DNA of 46,328 nucleotides from Deltaproteobacteria bacterium (GCA_018399135.1 JAGYPB010000021.1:1-46328); one strand, 5' to 3'; shown: positions 36,624-46,328, counted from the first letter of the stretch. Made by a program: numbers and translations. Notes: generated by a model from the sequence alone, not told the origin.

Positions 36624-37211
36624 ATGGCCACGACTCAGCCACAGCGTACATGTGTCTCCTGTCGCACGGTAGCCGACAAGAGCCAACTCCTGCGTTTTGT
36701 TCTTGCTCCGGACGGTCAGGTTGTGGTGGATTATCGGCAACAACTGCCAGGTCGTGGACTATATACATGCCTTACCCTCCAGTGTCTGGCTCAGGCAGCT
36801 AAACGAAACAGTTTTCGTCGAGTTTTTGGGGCAGAGATGCAACCAATCAAGCTGGATGAACTTAAGGTTCAAATGCAACAAGCAATTTTTTTGCGTATTA
36901 AAGGGCTGATTCTGATGTCGCGCAAAGCAGGGCAGTTAATTGCAGGCAGCAATATGGTACTGGATGCGCTCAAAGGTTCAGCCCCCCCTGTTGTGGTTGT
37001 GATGGCCTCAGATATCGCCGATAATATGAAGCAGAAAATTGAACATTCGGCAAAACGACCACAGGTTGTTTGCACACAGTTGTTTGACAAGGTGTCACTC
37101 GGGCAGATGTTGGGTAAAGAAGAGCGCAGTGTGGTTGCCATCCAGGATGGTTCTCTGGCATCAATGCTCAATAGTGAATTGCACAGGTATGAATTGGTAA
37201 GGGAGAATTGA
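36624..37211 (+). CDS. rnpM: RnpM (YlxR/DUF448) fused to L7Ae-type RNA-binding domain (YlxQ)
   Basis: 195 residues joining two domains that are separate genes (ylxR and ylxQ) in Bacillus. The N-terminal YlxR domain (about 5-80) has RTCVSCR, the LPGRGLYTC segment and the [15 protein letters not shown] basic helix; it binds RNA, reported to act on RNase P. The C-terminal domain (about 92-185) is an L7Ae/L30e/Gadd45 fold: [39 protein letters not shown], and a closing VAIQDGSLA. Such domains bind kink-turn RNA. It lies 9 nt after nusA, and its stop overlaps the first base of the infB ATG. Confidence 0.88.
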   Translation: MATTQPQRTCVSCRTVADKSQLLRFVLAPDGQVVVDYRQQLPGRGLYTCLTLQCLAQAAKRNSFRRVFGAEMQPIKLDELKVQMQQAIFLRIKGLILMSRKAGQLIAGSNMVLDALKGSAPPVVVVMASDIADNMKQKIEHSAKRPQVVCTQLFDKVSLGQMLGKEERSVVAIQDGSLASMLNSELHRYELVREN

Positions 37212-39994
37212 TGGTCAAGGTCAGAGTTTACGAACTTGCAAAAAAAATAGGCATTGAAAACAAAGATCTACTGACAAAGCTTGCTGAAGCCGGCGTCGAT
37301 GTTGCGTCTCATGCCAGTTCCTTGAGTGATGAGGATATGCACAAATTCGAAACCTTCAACAATCCTACACAGGGACCAGTTGAAGAAGAACGGATTAAGC
37401 CAGGACTGATCCGCCGTCGGCGTACTGTTGTCGCTCAAGAGCCTGAAGAGGTTTCAGCGGCAGAGCCGGAAACAGCACCAGACTCATCTGAACAACCACC
37501 TGTTGCCGTAGAATCTTTATCTCCTGAGAAGCCAGTGGTAGCAACAGCGCAACCTGTTGCAGGCAAAGATGGTACAAAGTCTGTTGAAGAGCCGACTATT
37601 GAGCCTTCTGCTCATTCTAAAACCACAGTGGTTACGCAAAAAGATGGAAAACCTGTCGGTGTTGCAGTGGATGCCGCGCCACCAGAAAAAACCGAGGAGT
37701 TGACTTCTGAAGCACATCAGGAGGCGGCTATTGATGCGCCACCTGAACCTGCTAAACGAACTGACATCCTGCATGCTACTGAGGATCGTGCTAAAATTCT
37801 CGGTCGTGTCGAATTGCCGCGCAGAGTGCCCGCCGGCCAACGTCGGCCTGATCAACAGGAGCGTCCTGCGCGACCGGCACGTCCAGCACGACCGGGTGCA
37901 CCGCCGGCACGTCCTGGATCCCCTGCGCGACCAGGCGCACCGCCGGCACGTCCTAGCGTTCCAGCGCCTGCTAAAGGTCGTGTTCGTGCCGATTTAACGA
38001 CACCTTTACCGGTCGATCAGCCGTTACCCGAAAAAGAAGGCAGGAATAACAAAAAACGTAAAAAAGGTCGCCGCAACGATAATGAGTTTGAACAAACAGA
38101 AGGTCAGGTGTCGCGCCGCGGTCGTCGGGTAGAGGTCTTTGAGCCAGGTCGGGCGGGGCAAAAGAAAAAACGCGGCAGCAAAGGTGCAAAGACAACCAGG
38201 CATACCGAAGTCACTGTCAGTAAAGCCATTAAACGAATTATCAAAATCAGTGATTCAATTACTGTCGGTGAATTGGCTAAGCGGATGGGGGTCAAAGCCA
38301 AAGAATTGATTGCCGAACTGATGCGCCAGGGTTCAATGGTGACGATTAACCACCCTCTTGATTATGAATCAGCAGCCATTCTTGCTTCAGAATTTAATTA
38401 TGAAGTTGAAAATATTGCTTTTGATGAAGAAACAATCCTGGACGTTGCATTGCCGAAAGAAAAGGAGAGTACCAGTGCTGAGTTGCTGACTCGTCCTCCT
38501 GTTGTTACTATTATGGGGCACGTCGATCATGGCAAAACCAGTCTGCTTGACGCCATTCGTGAAGCTAATGTAACGGAAGGGGAGGCGGGTGGTATCACTC
38601 AACATATTGGTGCTTACGACGTCAATCTTGATGGCCGCAAGATTACTTTTCTCGACACCCCGGGACACGAAGCTTTTACCGCAATGCGCGCACGGGGTGC
38701 CGGTGTTACTGACATCGTTATTCTGGTTGTTGCCGCTGATGACGGCGTCATGCCGCAAACCAAAGAAGCGATCAACCACGCCAAGGCCGCCGGTGTTCCG
38801 ATCATCATCGCGGTCAACAAGATAGATAAGCCCGAAGCGAATCCAGAAAGAATCAAGCAGGATCTGACTGAATTTGAATTAGTACCTGAAGAGTGGGGTG
38901 GCGAAACTATTTTTGTCGAAGTCTCCGCAAAAATGAAACTGAATCTTGAGACCCTGCTTGAGATGGTTCTGCTGCAGGCCGAAGTCCTTGAACTGCAGTC
39001 GAGTCCCAGCAAGCGAGCTAAAGGGTCAATTGTTGAAGCCCGGCTTGATAAGGGGCGCGGTCCTGTAGCCACAGTACTCGTTCAGGATGGTACGTTGAAG
39101 ATTGGCGATTCCATTGTAGCAGGGTTACATTTTGGTCGGGTACGCTCGATGACGGCAGCTAATGGCAGTCCGGTAAAAGAAGCCGGCCCGTCATTTCCGG
39201 TTGAGGTTACAGGTCTTGGCGGTGTCCCTGATGCGGGCGATACTTTTCATGCTGTTGAATCGGAAAAATCTGCCAAAGAGGTCTCACAGCATCGTCAATC
39301 TAAACAGCGTGAGCTGGATCTTGCCAAGAGCAGTAAAGCCTCCCTTGAACAATTGTTTGCCCGGATGCAGGAAGGGGCGATTGAAGAGTTGGCAGTGATT
39401 ATTAAAGCCGATGTTCAAGGTTCTGTTGAGGCTGTACGTGATGCTCTTGAAAAACTTGCTACGGCCAACTGTCGCCTCAATGTTATCCATACCGGTGTTG
39501 GGGGCATATCAGAAAGCGATGTTACCCTGGCAACAGCGTCCAACGCTATTGTTCTCGGGTTCAATGTTCGTCCTGAAACCAAAGCAAGAACCCTTGCCGA
39601 CAGCGAAAAGGTCGATATTCGCCTGTACAGTGTTATTTACGATGCTGTTAATGACGTGCGTGATGCGATGGAAGGGCTGTTAGCTCCAACTCTGAAGGAA
39701 AAGCATCTTGGTCGGATTGAGGTTCGTGATACCTTCCATGTCTCGCGTGTCGGTACCATTGCCGGCTGTTACGTCATTGATGGCAAGATAATCCGTAACT
39801 CCAAGGTGCGCCTGATCCGCGATAACGTCGTTGTCTGGGAAGGCAAACTCAGTTCTTTAAAACGCTTCAAGGATGACGTTAAAGAAGTACTTACCGGTTA
39901 TGAGTGTGGTATCGGTCTGGAAAATTATAACGATCTCAAGGTTGGTGACGTGATTGAAACCTTTGAAATTGAAGAGGTGAAAACATCTCTTTAA
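37211..39994 (+). CDS. infB: Translation initiation factor IF-2
   Basis: 927 residues. An N-terminal IF2N winged helix (about 1-55), then a long flexible region (about 55-340) with an Arg-Pro-Ala-Gly repeat tract (about 216-258) and basic clusters, a second IF2N (about 345-395), and the GTPase core with GHVDHGKT (436-443), DTPGHEAF and NKIDKPEAN. Domains II, III ([15 protein letters not shown]) and the C-terminal fMet-tRNA-binding domain follow. It delivers initiator tRNA to the 30S subunit. I chose ATG 37211 with GGGAG 5 nt upstream; TTG 37208 is the alternative. It overlaps the upstream stop codon by one base. ylxP follows 15 nt after the stop. Confidence 0.96.
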   Translation: MVKVRVYELAKKIGIENKDLLTKLAEAGVDVASHASSLSDEDMHKFETFNNPTQGPVEEERIKPGLIRRRRTVVAQEPEEVSAAEPETAPDSSEQPPVAVESLSPEKPVVATAQPVAGKDGTKSVEEPTIEPSAHSKTTVVTQKDGKPVGVAVDAAPPEKTEELTSEAHQEAAIDAPPEPAKRTDILHATEDRAKILGRVELPRRVPAGQRRPDQQERPARPARPARPGAPPARPGSPARPGAPPARPSVPAPAKGRVRADLTTPLPVDQPLPEKEGRNNKKRKKGRRNDNEFEQTEGQVSRRGRRVEVFEPGRAGQKKKRGSKGAKTTRHTEVTVSKAIKRIIKISDSITVGELAKRMGVKAKELIAELMRQGSMVTINHPLDYESAAILASEFNYEVENIAFDEETILDVALPKEKESTSAELLTRPPVVTIMGHVDHGKTSLLDAIREANVTEGEAGGITQHIGAYDVNLDGRKITFLDTPGHEAFTAMRARGAGVTDIVILVVAADDGVMPQTKEAINHAKAAGVPIIIAVNKIDKPEANPERIKQDLTEFELVPEEWGGETIFVEVSAKMKLNLETLLEMVLLQAEVLELQSSPSKRAKGSIVEARLDKGRGPVATVLVQDGTLKIGDSIVAGLHFGRVRSMTAANGSPVKEAGPSFPVEVTGLGGVPDAGDTFHAVESEKSAKEVSQHRQSKQRELDLAKSSKASLEQLFARMQEGAIEELAVIIKADVQGSVEAVRDALEKLATANCRLNVIHTGVGGISESDVTLATASNAIVLGFNVRPETKARTLADSEKVDIRLYSVIYDAVNDVRDAMEGLLAPTLKEKHLGRIEVRDTFHVSRVGTIAGCYVIDGKIIRNSKVRLIRDNVVVWEGKLSSLKRFKDDVKEVLTGYECGIGLENYNDLKVGDVIETFEIEEVKTSL
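37857..37975 (+). repeat. Arg-Pro-Ala-Gly coding repeat inside infB
   Basis: GC-rich tract encoding [19 protein letters not shown] and a second RPGAPPARP unit. The DNA block CGACC-GGTGCACCGCCGGCACGTCCT around 37889-37915 recurs with two changes near 37928-37954. It is an in-frame minisatellite in the disordered linker. Confidence 0.75.
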
Positions 39995-40009
39995 CAACAC
40001 GGGGCGCTC

Positions 40010-40312
40010 ATGATTGTTGGTGCTGCGCGTTTTGACCTCCGTTTACATGGAGTGCAGTCGTTGAAGCAGAAACGCTCAGTCATTCGACGTCTGTTGAATC
40101 AGCTGCGAACGTCCTGTCCGGTATCTGTGGCTGAGGTCGGCCATGCCGACCTGCTACAACGGTCGATTGTCGGTGCTTGCATTGTTTCAACCAGTGAAGC
40201 GTTGATTGATTCCGTATTCCGTCAACTTGAATCAATAATTGAAACATCCGGGTCGGTCGAGATGATCGATGCTGAAACTGAACATATCCACTACGGAGAC
40301 CAATTACATTGA
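40010..40312 (+). CDS. ylxP: YlxP-like protein (DUF503)
   Basis: 100 residues, matching DUF503: MIVGAARFDLRLHGVQSLKQKRSVIRRLLNQLR at the start (a ferredoxin-like fold opening), then VAEVGHADLLQRSIVGACIVS and a closing amphipathic helix. Family members sit between infB and rbfA in many bacteria, including Bacillus, and are implicated in ribosome assembly or translation, but no activity is firmly established. It begins 15 nt after infB; its stop overlaps the TTG start of rbfA by 4 nt (TTGA). Confidence 0.88.
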   Translation: MIVGAARFDLRLHGVQSLKQKRSVIRRLLNQLRTSCPVSVAEVGHADLLQRSIVGACIVSTSEALIDSVFRQLESIIETSGSVEMIDAETEHIHYGDQLH

Positions 40313-40665
40313 GCAGTTTTCGCCCTGAGCGCGTTGGCGAGCAGATCCTCAAAGAAACAAGCATGCTGCTGCTGGAACGCATCAAAGACCCGCGCGTTGC
40401 CACAGTGACTCTCACCGGGGTCAAGGTATCCCGTGATATAAGCCTCGCAAGAATTTACTTCACCTTGTCTGATATTGATGATCGTAAGGCAGCAGAAACC
40501 GGGCTTAAAAGCGCCGCCCCCTTCATTCGCCGCGAACTGAGCCAGATCATGAGACTGCGCTTCATGCCGGAAATCAGATTCCAATTTGATGAATCCGTCA
40601 GCAAGGGGCAACGTATTGACGAACTATTACGCCAGGTACAGGGTGATCTGCATGATTCTGAATGA
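40309..40665 (+). CDS. rbfA: Ribosome-binding factor A
   Basis: 118 residues, normal for RbfA. A KH-type fold: RPERVGEQILKETSMLLLERIKDPR, VTLTGVKVSRDISLARIYFTL, the helix LKSAAPFIRRELSQIMRLRFMPEIRF, and FDESVSKGQRIDELL. It binds 16S rRNA near helix 1 during late 30S maturation and cold adaptation. The start is TTG 40309, overlapping the ylxP stop, with translation probably coupled; CTACGGAG lies just upstream. Its 3' end overlaps nrnA by 14 nt. Confidence 0.93.
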   Translation: MSSFRPERVGEQILKETSMLLLERIKDPRVATVTLTGVKVSRDISLARIYFTLSDIDDRKAAETGLKSAAPFIRRELSQIMRLRFMPEIRFQFDESVSKGQRIDELLRQVQGDLHDSE

Positions 40666-41605
40666 CATTATCGCAATAATAAAAAAATCACAGTGCTTTC
40701 TGGTTGCTTCCCATGAAAGCCCTGATGGTGATGCCATCGGCTCAACTCTGGGCTTAACCCTTGCCCTGAGAAAAATGGGGAAGGATGTTGTTTCTTTTAA
40801 TGTCGACGGAGTTCCAACTAACCTGGCGTTTGTCCCTGGTGCCCAATCTATTCGCACCAGCCTGGGCGATAATGAGAGGTTCGATGTCGGCTTTCTCCTT
40901 GATGCCGGCGAGTTGAAACGTGCCGGCATTCCCATGCAACAGCACTGTGATCTGTTAATCAATATAGATCACCATCCCTACTCTGATTTTGGCGATCTTT
41001 GCTATCTTGATACGGGTGCCAGTGCGACGGCGGTATTGATTTATCGCCTGCTTGATGCTTGTCATTTTCCTCTTGATATTGAGGTTGCTAAAGCCTTGTA
41101 TGTTGGTATTCTTGATGATACCGGCTCGTTTCGTTATTCCAGTGCTAACCGGGAAGCATTCCAACTGGCTGGCACCCTTGTCGATTGTGGTGTAGACCCC
41201 TGGCAGATCGCCAGTAGTCTATATGAAAGTTTTCCAAGTACCCGTATGCGCTTGCTGGGTCTGGTTTTAAACACTCTTGATATTTCTTCTTGTGGTCGTT
41301 ATGCGTCGGTCTCGCTGCTTCATGAATTTCTGGCACAATCGGGAGCGACACCGGAAGAATCAGATGGCTTTGTAAATTATGCCCGGGCTGTTAATGGGGT
41401 AGAAGTTGCTTTATTTATTAAAGAGCAGGCTGATGGGATTTATCAGATCAGTTTTCGCTCGCGCGGGAATATTGATGTCGGTAGCCTGGCCCGCCGGCTT
41501 GGTGGCGGTGGCCATCACAATGCTGCTGGAGCACGCATTCCTGCGGTTTCTCTTGATGCTGCCCGAACCGAACTCTACCGCCATCTTGATATATTATTGA
41601 ACTGA
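40652..41605 (+). CDS. nrnA: Bifunctional oligoribonuclease / PAP phosphatase NrnA (DHH-DHHA1)
   Basis: 317 residues. DHH phosphoesterase domain with VASHESPDGDAIGSTLGL (Asp ligands), LLDAGE, the DHH motif at 106-108 (IDHHPYSDFGD) and DTGSFRYSS; the DHHA1 domain ends with RRLGGGGHHNAAGA, which binds RNA substrate. It degrades very short RNAs and, in many members, 3'-phosphoadenosine-5'-phosphate. I chose ATG 40652, inside the end of rbfA with AGGGTGAT upstream, because the family begins a few residues before the first strand; the reading frame extends upstream to 40586 but that part is not family-like. Location between rbfA and truB is standard. Confidence 0.92.
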   Translation: MILNDIIAIIKKSQCFLVASHESPDGDAIGSTLGLTLALRKMGKDVVSFNVDGVPTNLAFVPGAQSIRTSLGDNERFDVGFLLDAGELKRAGIPMQQHCDLLINIDHHPYSDFGDLCYLDTGASATAVLIYRLLDACHFPLDIEVAKALYVGILDDTGSFRYSSANREAFQLAGTLVDCGVDPWQIASSLYESFPSTRMRLLGLVLNTLDISSCGRYASVSLLHEFLAQSGATPEESDGFVNYARAVNGVEVALFIKEQADGIYQISFRSRGNIDVGSLARRLGGGGHHNAAGARIPAVSLDAARTELYRHLDILLN

Positions 41606-41611
41606 TCTTCT

Positions 41612-42529
41612 GTGCACGGAATTCTCCTTATTAATAAACCGGAAGGGTTGACTTCTTTTGATGTGGTACGTCAAGTCAGGAGAATATTTTCAACCCGTAA
41701 GGTTGGCCATGCCGGAACCCTCGATCCTTTAGCAACGGGAGTTCTGGTTGTTGCTGTAGGTGATGCAACCAAAATACTTCAGTTTTTATTTGTTGACGAT
41801 AAAAGCTATCGCACCACTCTTAAGCTTGGCATCACAACAGACACCTTTGATGCGCAAGGTCAGATGCTGACAGAAAAGCCGGTTCTGCCGCTCGATATTG
41901 ACTCTATTGATCACTTCTGTGCAGCGTTTCGTGGATCTATCAAGCAACAGCCTCCTATGTTTTCTGCACTGAAGCGTGATGGTATCCCACTCTATAAGCT
42001 GGCCCGTCAAGGAATGGAGGTTGAACGGGAAAGCCGCATAGTCTCTATAAAACGTCTCGACGTTATGGCCTTTGATACCCCTTTTGTCACCATCGAGGTA
42101 GATTGCTCAAAGGGCACTTATATCCGTTCATTGGTCCATGACTTAGGAGAAATGATCGGTTGTGGCGCGCATCTGACTGCTCTGCATCGTTTACGTAGCG
42201 GTCGCTTTACGGTTGATCAGTGTTGTTGCCTTGATGATCTGAAGCAGATGAAAAACCCCTCAGAAGCCTTGTTGAACTATAGTGATGCACTGGCAGATTT
42301 TCCTTGTGCTGAACTGGACGAGTCCGCTCTAAAGGCACTGTCATTCGGTATCCCGCCACAAGAATCACAATGTCGTCTGGTCAACCCTTTAACTGATGGA
42401 CAGAGGGTGCGACTGCTTGGCTATAACAGGTTGGTTGCTGTTGCTGATTATCAACCATTACGTCATACAGAAAAACGTGGTGATTTCCGTTTGATACGGG
42501 TTTTTCAGGATCAGCTTGTCGGAGATTAA
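41612..42529 (+). CDS. truB: tRNA pseudouridine-55 synthase
   Basis: 305 residues. The N-terminal GILLINKPEGLTSFDVV and the catalytic Asp38 in KVGHAGTLDPLATGVL are intact; LYKLARQGMEVERE, CSKGTYIRSLVHDLG and a C-terminal PUA domain (about 240-300) follow. It isomerises U55 in the T-loop of tRNAs. The start is GTG 41612, 6 nt after nrnA. rpsO follows about 100 nt later, and the gap (42530-42633) shows no terminator, so the operon probably continues. Confidence 0.94.
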   Translation: MHGILLINKPEGLTSFDVVRQVRRIFSTRKVGHAGTLDPLATGVLVVAVGDATKILQFLFVDDKSYRTTLKLGITTDTFDAQGQMLTEKPVLPLDIDSIDHFCAAFRGSIKQQPPMFSALKRDGIPLYKLARQGMEVERESRIVSIKRLDVMAFDTPFVTIEVDCSKGTYIRSLVHDLGEMIGCGAHLTALHRLRSGRFTVDQCCCLDDLKQMKNPSEALLNYSDALADFPCAELDESALKALSFGIPPQESQCRLVNPLTDGQRVRLLGYNRLVAVADYQPLRHTEKRGDFRLIRVFQDQLVGD

Positions 42530-42633
42530 TCTTTACATCGACAGTTTAACTATGGTAGATCTTCAAGGTCTTAGGGATGTTTTTAACAGCCACGCCACTG
42601 GCTTAATGATTGACAATAAAAAAGGAGATAGCA

Positions 42634-42900
42634 GTGCTCGGCACAGAACGTAAACAAGAAATCATCAATCAGTACAAACGCCATGAGGGTGACACCGGCT
42701 CACCTGAAGTACAGGTCGCTCTTCTGACAGAGCGGATCACATACCTGACTGACCATTTCAAAACCCACAAAAAAGATCACCACTCCCGTCGTGGTCTACT
42801 CAAGATGGTTGGTCAGCGCCGTCGTCTGCTCAGTTACCTGGTCGCCCAGGATGTCGAACGCTATCGAGCCCTGATCAAATCTCTCGGCTTGCGTCGCTAA
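42634..42900 (+). CDS. rpsO: 30S ribosomal protein S15
   Basis: 88 residues, the universal S15 length. [55 protein letters not shown] and the terminal [12 protein letters not shown] are conserved. It binds the central domain of 16S rRNA and organises platform assembly. The start is GTG 42634 with AAAGGAG 7 nt upstream; an in-frame TTG at 42610 would add residues never seen in S15. In E. coli S15 represses its own translation; I see no matching pseudoknot here. A strong terminator separates it from pnp. Confidence 0.96.
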   Translation: MLGTERKQEIINQYKRHEGDTGSPEVQVALLTERITYLTDHFKTHKKDHHSRRGLLKMVGQRRRLLSYLVAQDVERYRALIKSLGLRR

Positions 42901-42903
42901 AAA

Positions 42904-42951
42904 GAAGCGGCATACCTGATACCAGGTATGCCGCTTCAATCTGTTTGTTTT
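42904..42951 (+). terminator. Intrinsic terminator between rpsO and pnp
   Basis: GAAGCGGCATACCTG (42904-42918) and CAGGTATGCCGCTTC (42923-42937) form a perfect 15-bp stem with an ATAC loop, beginning 4 nt after rpsO, then CAATCTGTTTGTTTTTG. The tail is U-rich but interrupted, so some read-through into pnp is likely. Confidence 0.85.
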
Positions 42952-43081
42952 TGTCGTGGAGGTTGTCCGGAGAGAGTATCCGACCTTAATTCGGTTGCTG
43001 TCTCAGGCCATCCTCCTTTTCGCATAACCACATAAAGTGCCGTCAGGTTACTGCCGGTCGGTGCTAACAAGGAGTTTTTAT

Positions 43082-45181
43082 ATGGCTTTTCATAAAGTAG
43101 AAGTAAATTTCAATGGTCAACCTCTGACTATTGAAACAGGAAAAATGGCGCGTCAGGCTCATGGTGCAGTTATTGTTACCTATGGCGAGACCAAAGTTCT
43201 CTGTACTGTTGTCTCAGGCCACAGTATTCGCCCCGGTCAGGATTTTTTCCCTCTGACCGTCAACTATTCTGAAAAATTTTACGCCAGTGGACGTATTCCA
43301 GGTTCATTCTTTCGCCGTGAACGTGGCTCAAGTGAGCGTGAGACCCTGATTTGTCGTCTGATCGATCGTCCCATGCGCCCGCTGTTTCCCAAAGGCTACC
43401 TGTACGAAACCCAGATCATGCCGACAGTTATTTCAGCGGACCTGATTAATGATCCTGATACCTTGGCCATGGTTGCTGCTTCAGCAGCGGTTGAAGTGTC
43501 GGATATCCCCTTTGCCGGCCCGATTGCGGCAGTGCGTGTTGGTCGCGTTGAAGGTGAATTTATTGCTAACCCGACCCTGGAGCAAATGCAAGTCAGTGAC
43601 GTAGAACTGGTTGTCGCCGGTTCTCGCGATGCGGTGATGATGGTGGAAGGGGAGTCAAAATTTCTTTCTGAGCAGGAAGTCCTTGATGCGATCTTCTTTG
43701 GTCACAATGCTCTGCAGCCACTGATAAATCTACAATTGGAGCTCGCTAAGCTGGTAGGTAAGGAAAAGCGCCAATTTGTTGTCGCTGAAAAAGATCCAGA
43801 GCTGGTTGACAAGGTGAAGAACCTGGCTGAGCCACGTATCGTTGAGGCCGTTGCTATTCGTAGTAAGCAGGAGCGCTATGCAGCTCTTGGTGGCATCCGT
43901 AATGATGTTAAAGAGCAGCTTGCCGGTGAATTTGAAGGACGCGAGGACGAAATTTCTGCTGCCCTTGGTTCCTTGGAAAAAACCGTTGTACGCCGCAGCG
44001 TCACTAAAGAGCGCGTACGTATCGATGGTCGCGGGATGAGTGATATTCGCCCGATCAGTTGTGAAGTTGGTATTCTGCCGCGCGCACATGGTAGCGCCTT
44101 GTTTACCCGCGGTGAAACACAGGCACTGGTTACAGCGACTCTCGGCACTTCATCTGATGAACAACGTATGGACAATGTTCAGGGAATGGAATTCAAGAAG
44201 TTCATGCTTCACTATAACTTCCCGCCATTTTGTGTTGGTGAAACCAGCATGCGCCTTTTCCCCGGTCGGCGTGAAATCGGCCATGGCATGCTTGCTGAAC
44301 GCAGTGCTGTCCAGATTTTACCCGAGCATGAAAAATTCCCCTACACCATGCGGATTGTATCTGAGGTACTTGAGTCAAACGGCTCATCATCCATGGCATC
44401 GGTCTGTGGCGCATCTATGGCGCTGATGGATGCCGGAGTTCCGGTTTCAGAGCCGATTGCTGGAATCGCCATGGGTCTGATCAAGGAAGGGGACGACATC
44501 GCGGTCCTTTCTGATATCCTCGGTGATGAAGATCATTTGGGCGATATGGATTTTAAAGTCACCGGTTCTGCCCGTGGCATTACTGCATTGCAGATGGATA
44601 TCAAGATTTCCGGTGTGACCAAGGAAATCATGCAGCAAGCCCTTGAGCAAGCCAAGGCCGGTCGTATTCATATTCTTGAAGAAATGGCTAAAGCGATCTC
44701 CGCACCACACACTGAACTATCTAAATATGCCCCACAGATCACCAGCATCCGCGTCAAGCAGGATCAGGTCAGAACTGTAATCGGCTCCGGTGGTAAAAAT
44801 ATTCGTGGCATTATTGAAGTGACAGGGTGCTCCATTGATATTCAGGATGATGGCACAATCAATATTGCTTCAGCTGACGGTGCAGCGGCTAAACTGGCGA
44901 TCAAAATGATTCGTGACCTGACTCAAGAAGCGGAAGTTGATAAGCTGTACATGGGTACCGTCAAAAAAATTATGGAATTTGGTGCCTTTGTTGAAATCTT
45001 CCCAGGCACCGATGGCCTGATTCATGTGTCGGAACTCGCCAACGAGCGCGTGCGCAATGTTACCGACGTGATTAAAGAAGGCGACCAGGTTCTGGTTAAG
45101 TGTATTGGTGTCGATCGTCAAGGAAAAATCAAGCTTTCACGCAAAGCGGCCCTCGGATCTGAAATGCCGGAAGAAGGCTAA
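43082..45181 (+). CDS. pnp: Polyribonucleotide nucleotidyltransferase (PNPase)
   Basis: 699 residues. Two RNase PH domains (about 1-220 and 310-540) flank a helical domain; then KH (about 552-610, [17 protein letters not shown]) and S1 (about 620-690, [28 protein letters not shown]). The catalytic half contains [14 protein letters not shown] and the D-x5-D metal site in [15 protein letters not shown]. It degrades RNA 3' to 5' with phosphate and forms the degradosome core. ATG 43082 has AAGGAG 8 nt upstream and matches the family start; an upstream GTG-type extension from 43037 is not credible. The 130-nt leader contains GGAGG (42959) and CCTCC (43014) that could pair. Confidence 0.96.
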   Translation: MAFHKVEVNFNGQPLTIETGKMARQAHGAVIVTYGETKVLCTVVSGHSIRPGQDFFPLTVNYSEKFYASGRIPGSFFRRERGSSERETLICRLIDRPMRPLFPKGYLYETQIMPTVISADLINDPDTLAMVAASAAVEVSDIPFAGPIAAVRVGRVEGEFIANPTLEQMQVSDVELVVAGSRDAVMMVEGESKFLSEQEVLDAIFFGHNALQPLINLQLELAKLVGKEKRQFVVAEKDPELVDKVKNLAEPRIVEAVAIRSKQERYAALGGIRNDVKEQLAGEFEGREDEISAALGSLEKTVVRRSVTKERVRIDGRGMSDIRPISCEVGILPRAHGSALFTRGETQALVTATLGTSSDEQRMDNVQGMEFKKFMLHYNFPPFCVGETSMRLFPGRREIGHGMLAERSAVQILPEHEKFPYTMRIVSEVLESNGSSSMASVCGASMALMDAGVPVSEPIAGIAMGLIKEGDDIAVLSDILGDEDHLGDMDFKVTGSARGITALQMDIKISGVTKEIMQQALEQAKAGRIHILEEMAKAISAPHTELSKYAPQITSIRVKQDQVRTVIGSGGKNIRGIIEVTGCSIDIQDDGTINIASADGAAAKLAIKMIRDLTQEAEVDKLYMGTVKKIMEFGAFVEIFPGTDGLIHVSELANERVRNVTDVIKEGDQVLVKCIGVDRQGKIKLSRKAALGSEMPEEG

Positions 45182-45214
45182 TCTGCGTTTGCAGCAGCAA
45201 TAACGATCATCAAC

Positions 45215-45258
45215 AACGATGGCCGCAGAAGATATCTCTCTTTTTGCGGCCATCGTTT
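45215..45258 (+). terminator. Terminator after pnp
   Basis: AACGATGGCCGCA (45215-45227) pairs perfectly over 13 bp with TGCGGCCATCGTT (45245-45257), with a 17-nt loop. The downstream tail TATTC is poor in U, so it may act as a 3' stabiliser as much as a terminator. dut starts 17 nt later. Confidence 0.6.
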
Positions 45259-45274
45259 ATTCAAGGTTCTCATA

Positions 45275-45733
45275 ATGATTACTCCGGTTATTGAAATTAA
45301 AAAAATAAAATCCAATGCCTCATTGCCCTGCTATATGACCAGTCTGTCTGCCGGTATGGATATTTGCGCCGAACCCGATGAACCAATTTTGCTGGCCCCC
45401 GGAGATCGTTGTCTGGTGCCAACGGGAATTGCTATGGCTATTCCTCGAGGGTTTGAAGTTCAGGTGCGCCCACGATCAGGTCTGGCGATCAATCACGGGA
45501 TAACACTGGTCAACACGCCAGGAACAATCGATGCTGATTATCGCGGTGAAATCAAGATCATCATGATTAATCACGGCAAAGATGTTTTTCCAATTAAAGC
45601 GGGAGATCGTATCGCTCAACTGGTAGTTGCACCAGTTGTCCAAGCGGACATGTTGGAAGTTGCTGATCTGGATTCAACCGAACGTGGATCTGGAGGATTT
45701 GGCCATACCGGTATTCATCGAACAAACGGATGA
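45275..45733 (+). CDS. dut: Deoxyuridine 5'-triphosphate nucleotidohydrolase (dUTPase)
   Basis: 152 residues, trimeric dUTPase. All five motifs are present: SAGMDICAE (1), VRPRSGLA (2), [11 protein letters not shown] with the catalytic Asp and Tyr (3), GDRIAQLV (4), and the C-terminal flap RGSGGFG (5). It hydrolyses dUTP to dUMP and pyrophosphate, protecting DNA from uracil and supplying thymidylate synthesis. ATG 45275 follows AAGGTT. A DUF493 gene starts 4 nt after the stop, so the two are probably co-translated. Confidence 0.96.
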   Translation: MITPVIEIKKIKSNASLPCYMTSLSAGMDICAEPDEPILLAPGDRCLVPTGIAMAIPRGFEVQVRPRSGLAINHGITLVNTPGTIDADYRGEIKIIMINHGKDVFPIKAGDRIAQLVVAPVVQADMLEVADLDSTERGSGGFGHTGIHRTNG

Positions 45734-45737
45734 ACAG

Positions 45738-46010
45738 ATGAACAAACAGTCAGAACCGGATACTTTGTTGGAGTTTCCTTGCCATTACCAGTTCAAGGCT
45801 ATTGGTCAGGGTAGCGAAGATTTCTACCGCGCTGTCGTTGATGCAATTATAAAACATGCTCCAGTGCCTAAAGAAGCTGTTCGCAGTCAGCCGAGCCGTC
45901 ATGGTTCGTATCAATCTGTATCAGTTGTATTGACTGTTTACAGTGCTGCACAATTGACTGATATCTATACAGAGCTGAAAAAGGTTGCCGGTCTGAAGAT
46001 GTTATTATAA
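45738..46010 (+). CDS. YbeD-like protein (DUF493)
   Basis: 90 residues. LLEFPCHYQFKAIGQGSEDFYRAVV at the N-terminus and GSYQSVSVVLTVYSAAQLTDIYTELKKVAGLKMLL at the C-terminus fit DUF493/YbeD, an ACT-like ferredoxin fold; the KxxxG-VKMLL ending is characteristic. In E. coli YbeD lies near lipB, but no function is established. ATG 45738 is chosen; an overlapping ATG at 45730 opens a two-codon frame only. It follows dut by 4 nt and precedes the Sua5/YciO gene by 16 nt, consistent with one unit. Confidence 0.82.
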   Translation: MNKQSEPDTLLEFPCHYQFKAIGQGSEDFYRAVVDAIIKHAPVPKEAVRSQPSRHGSYQSVSVVLTVYSAAQLTDIYTELKKVAGLKMLL

Positions 46011-46026
46011 GCCTAAGGAGCATGCT

Positions 46027-46328
46027 ATGTATTTGTCAATTAATCCGGAAAACCCACAGCCCCGGTTGATTTCCCAGGTTGTTGAATGTCTACAGCAGGG
46101 CGGGGTTATTATTTATCCGACTGATACCACCTATGGCATCGGCTGTGAAATATTCAACCGCAAGGCTGTCAAAAAAATTTTTCAGATTAAACAGCGCGAC
46201 AGTCGCAAACCTTTCTCTTTTATTTGTAAGGACCTGGCTGAAATTTCCAATTACGCCCAGGTCAGCAATTTTGCATTTAAAGTCATGAAACGTCACCTTC
46301 CCGGACCTTATACCTTTGTTCTTGAGGC
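46027..46328 (+). CDS. Sua5/YciO/YrdC-family protein (partial, runs off the window)
   Basis: The first 100 codons only. The family signature is clear: GGVIIYPTDTTYGIGCEIFN, then KKIFQIKQRDSRKPFSFIC and LPGPYTFVLEA. Family members (TsaC/Sua5) make threonylcarbamoyl-AMP for tRNA t6A37. The YciO branch is less well understood; the beginning MYLSINPENPQPRLI resembles YciO more than TsaC. AAGGAG lies 7 nt before ATG 46027. The end is missing because the window stops at 46328. Confidence 0.88.
   Translation, partial: MYLSINPENPQPRLISQVVECLQQGGVIIYPTDTTYGIGCEIFNRKAVKKIFQIKQRDSRKPFSFICKDLAEISNYAQVSNFAFKVMKRHLPGPYTFVLE

Noticed and set aside
37857-37975. Short repeated blocks resembling a CRISPR array
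   Set aside because: They are in frame within infB, lack unique spacers, and encode a known type of flexible linker.

Overview
The window looks like a piece of chromosome from a Desulfuromonadales-type deltaproteobacterium (Desulfuromonas/Pelobacter/Geopsychrobacter-like). This is an inference from gene content and order: a PII-GlnA pair behind a sigma-54 promoter, an amidase with an AMIN domain next to GlnD, XerD and an archaeal-type phosphoglycerate mutase, an RnpM-L7Ae fusion inside the nusA-infB operon, malic enzyme fused to a phosphotransacetylase domain, and apparent use of selenocysteine. Nearly all of it is core metabolism and housekeeping. No phage, CRISPR array, tRNA or rRNA was seen.

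Layout. (1) 79-3428: methionine synthase encoded as two translationally coupled genes (homocysteine module, then pterin + cobalamin + reactivation modules). (2) 3468-6694: a damaged stretch. A sodium:solute symporter gene is broken by many frameshifts, and tamA has an in-frame TAA near its 5' end. The tamB gene that follows is intact. (3) 10741-12226: two tiny membrane-protein genes and a cation antiporter. The second tiny gene reads through a TGA followed at SECIS distance by a hairpin with a GGUC loop, so it probably encodes a selenoprotein. (4) 12348-17042: lysA, rlmD, then nitrogen control (sigma-54 promoter, glnB, glnA). (5) 17370-22111, minus strand: mscS, thrC, maeB. (6) 22673-24224: exbB-exbD and a convergent gene of unknown function. 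(7) 24412-34759: mutS, amiC, glnD, xerD, apgM, holC, trmJ, tightly packed. (8) 34882-46328: the translation/RNA operon rimP-nusA-rnpM/L7Ae-infB-ylxP-rbfA-nrnA-truB-rpsO-pnp, then dut, a DUF493 gene and a Sua5/YciO gene cut by the window edge.

The most notable unlisted structure is a family of small non-autonomous transposons. There are three copies (11147-11202, 17215-17358, 22428-22562), with GTA-WCT...TTCAGC-type inverted ends. Each is flanked by an 8-bp direct repeat (one 7/8, two perfect). GTA-starting ends with 8-bp duplications are the signature of IS66-family transposition, so these look like IS66-mobilised MITEs. No transposase lies in the window.

Functional links: glnB, glnA and glnD together form the nitrogen-sensing circuit (GlnD uridylylates PII at Tyr51; GlnA carries the adenylylation Tyr397). 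The rimP-pnp block couples transcription elongation, ribosome maturation, initiation and RNA turnover. tamA/tamB form an outer-membrane/inner-membrane translocation pair whose tamA half appears disrupted in this sequence.
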